A stretch of DNA of 24,744 nucleotides from an uncultured Eubacterium sp. (GCA_934320655.1 CAKRFN010000028.1:1-24744); one strand, 5' to 3'; shown: positions 1 through 6,886, numbered from the stretch's first letter. Program-made: numbers and translations. Notes: generated from the sequence alone by a model not told the origin.

Positions 1-509
1 TAGAATTTTTGAGGTACAGAGCCAGTATAGCAGGCTGTCGGAACATATTTGACATCCATCTGCCATTTGATTCCAAGCCGGGTTGGGGTGTCATAGTGCT
101 GGGGCTGGCGTCTGGTCTTGGTTGAAGGTGAAGAACTGGAATAACCAAGTTTGCGGTAAATGCGATAGAGTGAACCGGGATGGCGGGAATAACCTTTGGC
201 AGAGCGGAGTTTTCCATACAATTCACAGACAGATATTTTAGGATTCCGGCGATGATAGTCATGAATCCATTTCAACTCTTGATCCGTGTGAGCATTTGGA
301 TGTTTCGAGTGAGGTCTGTGGGATTTATCACGCAGGGACTCTTTTGTACCGTCAAACTTTTTATTCCATCGCATGAGCGAGGACTTTGAAATGTGGTAGC
401 GGCGGCAGACAAAAGAGACGCCAACACCGGAACGATAGAGTTTGACTGCGTAATATTTTGTTGAAAATTCATGTGGCAAATATCGTTGTGAATGTGTTAT
501 TGTATTCAT
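1..509 (-). CDS. IS481-like DDE transposase, N-terminal 169 residues (partial, no stop before the edge)
   Basis: Translation starts with MNTITHSQRYLPHEF and stays open to the window edge. Residues about 15-60 form a helix-turn-helix (YYAVKLYRSGVGVSFVCRRY, then SKSSLMRWNKKF). A basic linker and a second winged-helix-like segment follow (ELKWIHDYHRRNPKISVCELY). At about residue 150 comes KWQMDVKYVP, whose Asp fits the first acidic residue of a DDE integrase core; the other two catalytic residues lie beyond the edge. An AAAGGAT sequence about 12 bases before the ATG is a weak ribosome site. The protein would bind the element's ends and catalyse cut-and-paste or copy-out transposition. IS481 is preferred over IS3 because a single frame carries both HTH and catalytic parts, but the missing C-terminus limits certainty. 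Confidence 0.8.
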   Translation of the reverse strand, partial: MNTITHSQRYLPHEFSTKYYAVKLYRSGVGVSFVCRRYHISKSSLMRWNKKFDGTKESLRDKSHRPHSKHPNAHTDQELKWIHDYHRRNPKISVCELYGKLRSAKGYSRHPGSLYRIYRKLGYSSSSPSTKTRRQPQHYDTPTRLGIKWQMDVKYVPTACYTGSVPQKF

Positions 510-616
510 AGCGGTTGAGTATCCTTTTCCTGGGAGTTTTGGTTTGGCGATTAAAATTCTATAGGACTCAACCGTTTTTGTATAGTGGTAGGTGTCACAT
601 CTATTGTAACCCTACA
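1..616 (-). mobile_element. IS481-like insertion sequence, right-hand part, running off the left edge
   Basis: The stretch holds an open transposase frame on the minus strand (1-509) plus about 107 bases of non-coding end. Read on the minus strand, the probable terminus begins at 616 with TGTAGGGTTACAATAG, in keeping with the TGT start common in IS3/IS481-type ends. Immediately beyond 616 the sequence becomes an in-frame dinD reading frame, which fixes the boundary to within a few bases. The other end and any target duplication lie outside the window. The family call rests on the HTH plus DDE protein layout; the exact terminus is inferred. Confidence 0.75.
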
Positions 617-1335
617 ATAAACGATGGGACAAATTTAAAAATGTTATTGACAAAGCTATGACCGCTTGTGAAAGTGCTGGTAACGCCATATCTGACCATT
701 TTTCCCATGTGGGAAAAATGGTGGAGGCCGGTGTTGCACAAAAAGATATTGGAGATATTCAATTATCCCGCTACGCCTGCTATCTCATCGTTCAAAACGG
801 TGATCCACGCAAAAAAGTAATTGCTCTTGGACAATCTTATTTTGCAGTGAAGACTCGTCAACAGGAATTGATTGATCACTACGATGATCTCGACAATGAT
901 CAGAAGCGACTTGCTGTTCGTCAAGAAATGAAAGAACACAACAAGTTACTTGTTGCTGCTGCGAAAGATGCCGGTGTTGAAACTTCTCTTGATTATGCCA
1001 TATTTCAAAATTGTGGCTACAAGGGACTATATGGCGGAATGGGTGCCAAAGAAATCAAGGCGCATAAAAACTTACATGGCAAGGAGAATATCTTAGATTA
1101 CATGGGACACGAAGAGTTAGCTGCAAATTTATTCCGCGCTACTCAGACAGAAGCGAAACTTCGCAGAGATCATATCCAAGGGAAGGATAACGCCAACCAA
1201 ACGCACTATGCAGTGGGCAAAGAAGTTCGTGATACTATAGCACGACTTGGAGGAACCATGCCGGAAGATTTGCCCACACCTGAGAAAAGTATTCAACAGC
1301 TAGAAAAAGAGCAACAGCAATTAAAAAATAAATAA
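617..1335 (+). pseudogene. dinD: dinD-like DNA-damage-inducible protein, 5' end removed by IS insertion
   Basis: The frame from 658 gives 225 residues matching DinD closely: LSRYACYLIVQNGDP, FAVKTRQQEL, KEHNKLLVAAAKDAGV, AIFQNCGYKGLYGGM, ELAANLFRATQTEAKL and LGGTMPEDLPTPEKS are all family hallmarks. The frame also continues upstream of that ATG without a stop to 619 and reads KRWDKFKNVIDKAM, the expected DinD sequence before the ACESAGN segment. Homology therefore runs right up to the IS end at 616, and about 30-40 N-terminal codons of the usual 270-280 residue protein are missing. E. coli DinD is SOS-induced and inhibits RecA-mediated strand exchange; clostridial copies often sit on mobile elements. 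The promoter and start codon are lost, so it is probably inactive unless the IS drives it or an internal start is used. Confidence 0.88.
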
Positions 1336-1347
1336 AATAATATGAAA

Positions 1348-1413
1348 CCGCCCCAGTGCTACCAACACCGGAGCGGATCATCATAGATTACTCTCAAGCT
1401 GCACCGAAGCAGC
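1348..1413 (+). other. Structured non-coding segment upstream of the integrase
   Basis: Two hairpins lie in the 176-base gap between dinD and the integrase. The first (1348-1376) pairs CCGC with GCGG, CC with GG and GTG with CAC around the loop CTACCAA, with two single mismatches. The second (1398-1413) pairs GCTGC with GCAGC around ACCGAA. No open frame with a ribosome site covers them. The role is unknown: integrase leader, recombination site or remnant of a longer element end are all possible. Confidence 0.5.
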
Positions 1414-1458
1414 ATGGTCATAATCCACATCGCAAAGTTGATTATACCATTTCTCCGG

Positions 1459-1484
1459 TGCACCTTGCAAGAGGTGTATTTTTT
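1459..1484 (+). terminator. Intrinsic terminator between dinD and integrase
   Basis: A 7-bp stem (TGCACCT with AGGTGTA, one G-U) with loop TGCAAG is followed by six T in TATTTTTTATA. It lies 13 bases before the integrase ribosome site, so it could end dinD transcripts or act as an attenuator in the integrase leader. Confidence 0.55.
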
Positions 1485-1511
1485 ATACCCATTTTTAAGG
1501 AGGCACACACG

Positions 1512-2528
1512 ATGAAGATGGAAAAACTTCCCTCCGGCAGCTATCGCATCCGGAAAACCTACAACAAGAAAACCTATACCGTGATCGTCGATCACAAACC
1601 CACACAAAAAGAAGCCATTGAGCTGATGGCAGATGCCATGCAGGGCGTAAACGTGGCAGCACACTCTATGACGCTCAAACAGGCTGCTAACCATTATATC
1701 GACCTCAAACGCAGCGTTCTCTCCCCTTCTACGATCCGTGCCTATGTGTCGATCGTAAACGGGCTTCCTGAGGCGTTAGCAGCCCTCAGGCTATCCGATA
1801 TTACCGCTGTACATATTCAGACCTATATCAGCCAGATATCGACCTCTCAGTCGCCCAAATCGGTACGGAATAAACACGCATTCATCAATGCTGTACTGGC
1901 TACCTATTATCCTGAATTACAGCTCCATACGAAGCTGCCACAGCGCATCAAGGTCGAGCCCTATATTCCGTCAGATGAGGATATACGCCGCATCATAGAA
2001 TACTCACACGGATCTGTCTATGAGATCCCGATCATGCTCGCCTGTCTCGGTCTACGCCGGTCAGAAATCGCCGCACTGACGCTGAATGATCTGGACGGCA
2101 ATCGGTTGACGATCAATAAAGCACTGGTATATGATGAAAATCAGAAACTTACTTTGAAAACGACCAAAACCACCGCCAGCACACGTACAATCATTATCCC
2201 GGATGAGCTGGCAGCACTGATCCGCGAAAAAGGATATATCCTCTGCCGGAACCCAAACAGTATCACAGAGTATCTGAATCACGCTCAGGACGCACTCGGT
2301 ATCCAGCGCTTCAGCCTACATAAGCTACGGCATTATTTTGCGAGCAAACTCAGTTCCATGAATGTACCGGAAGCTGACATTATGGCTATGGGTGGCTGGG
2401 CTACTGCAAATGTCATGAAAACGGTCTACCGTCATTCGCTCAAAGAATCACAGGCTGCTTCCATGAAAAAGATATCCGATCAGATGTCAGATATCTTCTA
2501 TCCGACCGATTCTGATGATATTCCGTGA
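1512..2528 (+). CDS. Tyrosine recombinase / phage-type integrase
   Basis: This 338-residue protein should catalyse site-specific integration and excision of a mobile element. The start at 1512 is chosen because AAGGAGG lies 8 bases upstream (1497-1503); a longer in-frame start at 1356 has no such site and would translate the structured leader. N-terminal residues 1-45 (MKMEKLPSGSYRIRKTY) look like an arm-binding AP2-type domain, about 55-140 is the SAM-like core-binding domain, and about 160-325 is the catalytic domain. Catalytic residues seen are Arg182 in CLGLRRSE, His270 and Arg273 in LHKLRHYF, and the nucleophile Tyr306 in TVYRHS. A Trp stands in GGW at the second His/Trp position. The gene ends 155 bases from the 3' end of tRNA-Leu, typical of an integrase at the edge of a tRNA-targeting element. 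No excisionase gene is recognised beside it. Confidence 0.93.
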   Translation: MKMEKLPSGSYRIRKTYNKKTYTVIVDHKPTQKEAIELMADAMQGVNVAAHSMTLKQAANHYIDLKRSVLSPSTIRAYVSIVNGLPEALAALRLSDITAVHIQTYISQISTSQSPKSVRNKHAFINAVLATYYPELQLHTKLPQRIKVEPYIPSDEDIRRIIEYSHGSVYEIPIMLACLGLRRSEIAALTLNDLDGNRLTINKALVYDENQKLTLKTTKTTASTRTIIIPDELAALIREKGYILCRNPNSITEYLNHAQDALGIQRFSLHKLRHYFASKLSSMNVPEADIMAMGGWATANVMKTVYRHSLKESQAASMKKISDQMSDIFYPTDSDDIP

Positions 2529-2556
2529 CAATTTCATGACAAGATCATGACAAGAT
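2526..2556 (+). repeat. Tandem TGACAA repeats at the integrase stop, candidate arm-type sites
   Basis: TGACAA occurs three times with 11-base spacing (2526, 2537, 2548). The last two sit in a perfect tandem copy of CATGACAAGAT (2535-2545 and 2546-2556). Short direct repeats between an integrase gene and its attachment site often bind the integrase N-terminal domain. The repeat is seen; the binding role is inferred. Confidence 0.45.
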
Positions 2557-2610
2557 TTTGTATTTTTCTGTTCCATAAATCATTTTTCACATCAATAACC
2601 CGAGAAAGAA

Positions 2611-2654
2611 AAACAGCCCGAAACGCCTATATTTTAAGGCTTTCGAGCTGTTTT
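2611..2654. terminator. Bidirectional terminator between integrase and tRNA-Leu
   Basis: AAACAGC pairs with GCTGTTT, CGAAA with TTTCG and GCCT with AGGC, around a short AT loop, with small bulges. A T-run follows on the plus strand and, on the minus strand, GCTGTTTTTCTTT. It can end both the integrase transcript and the converging tRNA-Leu transcript. Confidence 0.75.
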
Positions 2655-2682
2655 CGTTGATTTTACGTTATCTTTTAATTAC

Positions 2683-2765
2683 TGCCGGCGGCGGGACTTG
2701 AACCCGCACGGGCGTACACCCAACAGATTTTGAGTCTGCATCGTCTGCCATTCCGACACGCCGGC
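2683..2765 (-). tRNA. tRNA-Leu (anticodon CAA)
   Basis: Read on the minus strand, the 7-bp acceptor GCCGGCG pairs with CGCCGGC and is followed by discriminator A. The anticodon loop is CTCAAAA, giving CAA. There is a long class II variable arm (GGGTGTACGCCC) and a T arm GCGGG-TTCAAGT-CCCGC. CCA is not encoded. The long variable arm and anticodon both fit leucine. Its 3' end points toward the integrase at 2528, so the 3' half is the likely attachment site of the neighbouring element. Confidence 0.95.
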
Positions 2766-2770
2766 AAATA

Positions 2771-2829
2771 CTTTGTCGAGCAACGTGCTCAACAAAGCAT
2801 ATGTTAGCATATTTCTAATTCAAATGCAA
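2771..2829 (-). promoter_or_regulatory. tRNA-Leu promoter and hairpin-forming 5' leader
   Basis: On the minus strand TTGCAT (2824-2829), a 17-base spacer and TAACAT (2801-2806) form a sigma-A-type promoter. Between it and the mature tRNA 5' end is an 11-bp hairpin: CTTTGTTGAGC (2787-2797) pairs with GCTCGACAAAG (2771-2781) around a 5-base loop with one G-U. The hairpin would lie in the leader removed by RNase P. Confidence 0.6.
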
Positions 2830-2862
2830 GCGTTTTTTCAACGCAATCCATCCATTATTATA

Positions 2863-4134
2863 TTACTGCAATTTTCCCTTGAACTCATCAAAGCAGTCAA
2901 ACGTAGCAAAATAATCTGCGATCGTCTCTGCGCGGCGGATGAGCTTCGGCGTGCCATCCTCCTGTAACAGAATCTCGGATGACCAGAGTCTGCCGTTATA
3001 ATTGTAGCCCATCGCAAAGCCGTGTGCGCCGGTATCATGGATAACTAACAGATCGCCCTTGTCGATCTTCGGCAGCATACGGTCAATCGCAAATTTATCG
3101 TTATTCTCACAGAGCGCGCCTACGATATCATACATGTGCTCGCACGGCTCGTTCTCCTTGCCCATAACTGTAATATGATGGTAAGCACCGTACATCGCGG
3201 GGCGCATCAGGTTGGCTGCACATGCATCCACACCGATGTACTCCTTATAGGTATGCTTTTCGTGGATCGCTTTTGTGACGAGACAGCCGTAAGGTCCGAG
3301 CATGAAACGTCCCATCTCGGTATAAATCGCTACATCACCGAGTCCTGCAGGTACGAGGATCTCATCAAATGCCCGATGCACCCCCTCTCCGATCACAGCA
3401 ATGTCGTTGGGTGTCTGATCCGGCTTATACGGAATACCTACACCGCCGGAGAGATTGATAAAGCTGATCTCGATACCGGTCTGCTCCTTGAGCTCTACGA
3501 CCAGATTAAACAGCGTGCGCGCCAGTGTCGGATAATAGTCATTCGTCACGGTATTGCTCACAAGGAACGAATGCAGACCGAAACGTTTTGCACCCTTCTC
3601 ACGCAAAATCTGATAGCCCTCAAACAACTGTGCTTTTGTCATGCCGTATTTTGCATCACCCGGATTGTCCATAATACCGTTACTGATCTCATAGACGCCG
3701 CCCGGATTGTAACGCAGGCTGATCGTCTCGGGAATATGTCCGAGTGTCTCCTCCAAAAATGCAATATGTGTAAAATCATCCAGATTGATGATCGCGCCCA
3801 GCTCCTCTGCTTTTACAAACTCCTCTGCCGGCGTATCATTGGCAGAAAACATAATGTCCTCGCCGCGGATATCACACGCATCGGAGAGCACCAGCTCTGC
3901 CAGTGAGGAGCAGTCACAGCCACAGCCATACTCATGCAGAATCTTGATCAGAAACGGATTCGGCGTCGCCTTTACCGCAAAATATTCTTTATATCCCTTA
4001 TTCCAGGAAAAAGCGTCCTTGACCGCCTGTGCGTTTGCACGGATGCCCTTCTCATCATACAGATGAAACGGCGTCGGATACTCCTTTACGATTGCATCCA
4101 GCTGTTCTTTTGTTACAAATGGTTCTTTTTTCAT
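2863..4134 (-). CDS. lysA: Diaminopimelate decarboxylase
   Basis: This 423-residue cytosolic PLP enzyme decarboxylates meso-diaminopimelate to L-lysine, the last step of lysine synthesis, using the same precursor that crosslinks peptidoglycan. It has the fold-III decarboxylase layout: Lys55 in YFAVKATPNP binds PLP, the barrel carries HSFLVSNT and the Gly-rich INLSGGVGIPY, and the C-terminal part carries the substrate/dimer Cys in GALCEN and the YNGRLWSSEIL end. The divergent barrel (NPGGVYEISNGIMDNPGDAKYGM) resembles the clostridial LysA subgroup more than the classic E. coli form. The start has AAGAGGA about 8 bases upstream. It follows the amidase by 53 bases in the same direction, so it is probably the last gene of an mgtE-amidase-lysA transcript. 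No lysine riboswitch fits in the gap. A related carboxynorspermidine decarboxylase is a less likely alternative. Confidence 0.9.
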   Translation of the reverse strand: MKKEPFVTKEQLDAIVKEYPTPFHLYDEKGIRANAQAVKDAFSWNKGYKEYFAVKATPNPFLIKILHEYGCGCDCSSLAELVLSDACDIRGEDIMFSANDTPAEEFVKAEELGAIINLDDFTHIAFLEETLGHIPETISLRYNPGGVYEISNGIMDNPGDAKYGMTKAQLFEGYQILREKGAKRFGLHSFLVSNTVTNDYYPTLARTLFNLVVELKEQTGIEISFINLSGGVGIPYKPDQTPNDIAVIGEGVHRAFDEILVPAGLGDVAIYTEMGRFMLGPYGCLVTKAIHEKHTYKEYIGVDACAANLMRPAMYGAYHHITVMGKENEPCEHMYDIVGALCENNDKFAIDRMLPKIDKGDLLVIHDTGAHGFAMGYNYNGRLWSSEILLQEDGTPKLIRRAETIADYFATFDCFDEFKGKLQ

Positions 4135-4187
4135 GTGTTTGTCCTCTTTTCCGGTTAAAATCCTGTGTCTTTCTATTTATCAAACGC

Positions 4188-5192
4188 CTATTTTGAAAAA
4201 TAAGCATCGATTCCATCTGCCATTCCCTGTACCATCTTCTTCTGTCCGCCTGCCGATGACAGATAGCGGTCCTCCGTGCTGTTTGTCATAAAGCCAAGCT
4301 CGAGCAGCGTCGTCGGTACGGTACTCCAGTTTGTTCCGGTCAGGTCATCGCGGTACGAAATCCCACGATTGCGCAGACCCGTAGCGGCACAATACGATGT
4401 GAGCACACTCTCCGAGAGCTGTTTGCTCTTATTATACAGCTTGCTGATATAGCGGTTAGACGCAGACGGGCAAAGCGCCGTCGCTCCCCGCGCAGAAGAA
4501 GTTCCTCCGTCCGCATGTATCCGGACACAGATGTCCGCACCGCTCTCATTGATCAACAGCGCCCGCTGTTTATTTGAAATATTGACATCATTTTTTGTCC
4601 GTGTCATAACGACCTGATAACCGCGGTTCCACAACTCTTTTTTCAGTTTTTTTGCCACTTCGAGCGTCAGTTCATATTCCGGTCTGCCGGTCGCGGTTCC
4701 CCGCGTCCCTCCGGCTACCTTTGCCTTGTAGGTCGTCGATCCCGGCCCGTTTGGCTCGGTACTGCTGTCACCGCGTGACTGATGTCCCGGATCAAGCCCG
4801 ACAATCTTTTTGCCTGACACCTGCAACAGCACGGATATTTTTTTATCTCCGACTGACGCATAGATGCGGGTTTTTCCGTAACGTTTTGCACGCACCAGTC
4901 CGTTCTTATTTACGGATGCGATTTTTTTGTTGCCGGCCGACCATGTCACTGTCCCTGACGCATTCGTCTTAAACTGATAGGTCTTTCCGGCTGTCAGCTT
5001 TTTGACAGACCGTGTAAATGCCAGCTTGTCCACCTGTCCGTCTTGTCCGGTTTCCGGCTTCACCTGTGCTGCGGATGAAACGCACGGCACCGCAAAAAGC
5101 ATCATGAGAAACAGCAGGAGCACACCTGCCTGTTTCACCATCCATTTTTGCAGCACTTTTTGTACCATTTTTTGTATCGGTTTCTGTATCAT
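4188..5192 (-). CDS. Secreted N-acetylmuramoyl-L-alanine amidase with N-terminal Ig-like domain
   Basis: This 334-residue protein cuts the amide bond between N-acetylmuramate and the stem peptide of peptidoglycan. From the ATG at 5192 it has a basic N-terminus and a signal peptide (GVLLLFLMMLFAVPCVSSAAQ). A Big-2-like beta domain follows at about residues 45-125 (SVKKLTAGKTYQFKTN... IASVNKNGLVRAKRYGKTRIYA), then an Amidase_3 domain at about 130-330. Zn ligands are visible as His in GLDPGHQSRG, Glu in RPEYELTLEVA and His in CVRIHADGG, with the catalytic Glu in TLLELGFMTN. The start at 5192 is preferred over the in-frame 5225 because AAGAGGA lies upstream and the longer form would overlap mgtE. 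The Big-2 domain probably holds the enzyme at the wall. It is probably co-transcribed with mgtE and lysA. Confidence 0.9.
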   Translation of the reverse strand: MIQKPIQKMVQKVLQKWMVKQAGVLLLFLMMLFAVPCVSSAAQVKPETGQDGQVDKLAFTRSVKKLTAGKTYQFKTNASGTVTWSAGNKKIASVNKNGLVRAKRYGKTRIYASVGDKKISVLLQVSGKKIVGLDPGHQSRGDSSTEPNGPGSTTYKAKVAGGTRGTATGRPEYELTLEVAKKLKKELWNRGYQVVMTRTKNDVNISNKQRALLINESGADICVRIHADGGTSSARGATALCPSASNRYISKLYNKSKQLSESVLTSYCAATGLRNRGISYRDDLTGTNWSTVPTTLLELGFMTNSTEDRYLSSAGGQKKMVQGMADGIDAYFSK

Positions 5193-5217
5193 GGTTCTGC
5201 TATCCTCTTTCACATTC

Positions 5218-6630
5218 TCATACAATGACGATCTTTAATACATTCAGCAATAAAATCCACGCAAGACCGTAATAGGTCACAACCGCCACAAGATCGTTGA
5301 CCGTAGAGATGAGCGGCCCGGATGCGACTGCGGGATCTACCTTAATCTTATTGAAAAACAATGGAATGACTGTACCTGTCATACTCGAAATCGTCATCGC
5401 CACGAGCAGGGCGAGTCCGATACACCCCGAAATCGGGAATGCAGTCAGTGCAGGCTGTCCCTTTGCAAGCATCAGATAACCGCCGATAAATAGAAACGCG
5501 ATACTGCCCAGCAGCAATCCGTTTGCCATGCCGACACGCACCTCTTTCCAGACCAGATACAGCTTTTGCTTTCCTTCCAGATTTTCATCCATCAGCACGC
5601 GCAGCGTGACCGCCAGCGACTGTGTACCTACGTTACCGGACATACCGAGCGTCAACGACTGGAACGTGACGATCAGCGTCAGCTCCGCCATGACATGCTC
5701 AAACAAGCCTGTGATCGTCGATACGCCAAGCCCCATGACAAATAAAATGATCAGCCACGGCACACGCTTTTTCATCGACTGCAGAAGTGACTCATTCAGA
5801 TCTTCCTCCGCAGTCAGACCAGCGAACATCGCATAGTCCTCTCCCATCTCCTCATCGACCATCTCGATGATATCATGGGCAGTCACAACGCCGATGACAC
5901 GGTTATCATTATCCAGAACAGGGATCGTATCCTCCGAATAATCCTTCAATTCATCGATACAATCACTGATGTCTTCCTTTGCATACACATACGGGAACGA
6001 GGTCGCGATCAGATCCTCCAGCTCATCATGCTCGCGGGCAATGATCAGGTCATTCAGGCTCATCGCACCGTAAAATGTACCGTCACGGTTTACGACATAC
6101 ATCGTCGAAATATTATCATGATCCGCCGCCTGCTCCACAAGCGACTTCATCGCCTCCCTGATCGTCAGATCCCGGCTGATCAGAATATAATTGGTAGACA
6201 TATAGCTACCGATCTGATCCTCATCATAGGACGCGATACGCTCGACATCCTTCTTTGTCTCGATATCAAGCAGCGCCTCTACCTGTAGACGCTCATCCGC
6301 ATCCAGTTCATCCAGAATATCACTGATCTCATCCGCATCCATGGATGCCATGATCTCAGCCAGCTTTTCGGGACTGATCTCCTGCATATAGCCTTTGATC
6401 TCGTCCTCTTCCACATAAGAAAAGACTTCTGAAATACGCTCCGCACTCAAGAGCATAAACAGACGCTTGCGCGCATCCTTGTCCAGATGCTGCAGGAGGG
6501 ATGCAATATCATTCTCGTGATAATCATCCAGTTGTTCACGCAATTCCGAAGGCTTGGCATCCGAGCTTAAAATCTCTAACAGCTCCGCCTCATAATCCGG
6601 GCGCTCGGGTATGAATAATTCTTCTTCCAC
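5218..6630 (-). CDS. mgtE: MgtE-family magnesium channel/transporter
   Basis: This 470-residue inner-membrane protein should carry Mg2+ into the cell. The N domain (about 1-130) has the helical superhelix typical of MgtE (LLQHLDKDARKRLFMLL, MASMDADEISDILDELDADE). Two CBS domains follow (about 135-255; YVVNRDGTFYGAMSLNDLI and IPVLDNDNRVIGVVTAHDIIEMV), which sense cytosolic Mg2+ and close the pore. A five-helix membrane domain (about 285-470) contains MSGNVGTQSLAVTLR, DPAVASGPLISTVNDLVAV and the conserved pore Asp. Length is normal. The start is GTG with AAAGGAG 6 bases upstream. The amidase gene follows closely, which suggests an operon. Its 210-base leader carries a leader ORF and a terminator/antiterminator pair, suggesting control by transcription attenuation. 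No M-box consensus is seen. Confidence 0.95.
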   Translation of the reverse strand: MEEELFIPERPDYEAELLEILSSDAKPSELREQLDDYHENDIASLLQHLDKDARKRLFMLLSAERISEVFSYVEEDEIKGYMQEISPEKLAEIMASMDADEISDILDELDADERLQVEALLDIETKKDVERIASYDEDQIGSYMSTNYILISRDLTIREAMKSLVEQAADHDNISTMYVVNRDGTFYGAMSLNDLIIAREHDELEDLIATSFPYVYAKEDISDCIDELKDYSEDTIPVLDNDNRVIGVVTAHDIIEMVDEEMGEDYAMFAGLTAEEDLNESLLQSMKKRVPWLIILFVMGLGVSTITGLFEHVMAELTLIVTFQSLTLGMSGNVGTQSLAVTLRVLMDENLEGKQKLYLVWKEVRVGMANGLLLGSIAFLFIGGYLMLAKGQPALTAFPISGCIGLALLVAMTISSMTGTVIPLFFNKIKVDPAVASGPLISTVNDLVAVVTYYGLAWILLLNVLKIVIV

Positions 6631-6674
6631 GATTTTCTCCTTTCTTCCAATAATAGTATCCGAAAAAAGGGCAT

Positions 6675-6728
6675 AAAAAAACCATCGTTTTCCTTCAAAT
6701 GTTTTCTTTCAAATGAAACGAACGATGG
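6675..6728 (-). terminator. Intrinsic terminator (attenuator) in the mgtE leader
   Basis: On the minus strand CCATCGTT (6721-6728) pairs perfectly with AACGATGG (6682-6689). The stem extends through TTTC/GGAA, and seven T follow (6675-6681). It lies between the leader promoter and the mgtE ribosome site, 45 bases before the mgtE start, so it can only work as a premature terminator for mgtE. Confidence 0.82.
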
Positions 6729-6779
6729 ACATCATGCTGTGAAATCAATGATCGCATACGACATCTGATGCCTATCGTT
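6721..6779 (-). promoter_or_regulatory. Candidate antiterminator helix of the mgtE leader
   Basis: The minus-strand segment AACGATAGGCATCA (6766-6779) can pair with TGATGTCCATCGTT (6721-6734) over 14 positions: 12 Watson-Crick pairs, one G-U and one A-C mismatch, enclosing a 31-base loop. The downstream arm contains the whole 5' arm of the terminator (6721-6728), so the two helices cannot coexist. The upstream arm coincides with codons 13-17 of the leader ORF, so a ribosome there would prevent this helix. The pairing is seen in the sequence; the regulatory role is inferred. Confidence 0.68.
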
Positions 6780-6815
6780 CCTCTGTTTATGCCCATGACT
6801 ATCAGAACTGTCCAT
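6732..6815 (-). CDS. 27-residue leader peptide of mgtE
   Basis: A short ORF begins MDSSDSHGHKQRNDRH and ends YAIIDFTA. It has a near-perfect ribosome site, GAGAGGTGATCAC directly before ATG, complementary to the 16S 3' end and well spaced. It lies about 27 bases after a strong promoter and stops inside the antiterminator's 3' arm. Early codons are rich in Asp and Ser, and His occurs at positions 7, 9 and 16. Acidic or proline-rich leader peptides such as Salmonella MgtL are known to destabilise ribosomes at low Mg2+; a similar role is inferred here. It has no recognisable domain and probably acts in cis through its translation. Confidence 0.62.
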   Translation of the reverse strand: MDSSDSHGHKQRNDRHQMSYAIIDFTA

Positions 6816-6848
6816 GTGATCACCTCTCTCATCGTGTATTCATTTTGT

Positions 6849-6877
6849 ATCGTATCATTGTCCCAAAAAATTGTCAA
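6849..6877 (-). promoter_or_regulatory. Promoter of the mgtE leader/operon
   Basis: On the minus strand there is a perfect TTGACA (6872-6877), a 17-base spacer and TACGAT (6849-6854). Transcription would start near 6842, giving an untranslated leader of about 210 bases before mgtE. Confidence 0.75.
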
Positions 6878-6886
6878 GAATCGTAT

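Noticed and set aside
658..1335. Intact dinD starting at the ATG at 658
   Set aside because: DinD homology continues in frame upstream to the IS junction, so 658 is an internal Met and the gene is truncated.
1356..1511. Longer integrase N-terminus
   Set aside because: This part is a structured non-coding leader with a terminator; AAGGAGG sits before 1512.
3136..3906. Long plus-strand frame of 256 codons
   Set aside because: It lies entirely antisense to lysA, whose protein is clearly recognisable; it has no domain and no ribosome site.
4135..4187. Lysine riboswitch before lysA
   Set aside because: The gap is only 53 bases, far too short.
6630..6877. M-box (ykoK) Mg2+ riboswitch before mgtE
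   Set aside because: I could not find the conserved M-box core; the leader is explained better by an ORF plus attenuator. A covariance search would settle it.
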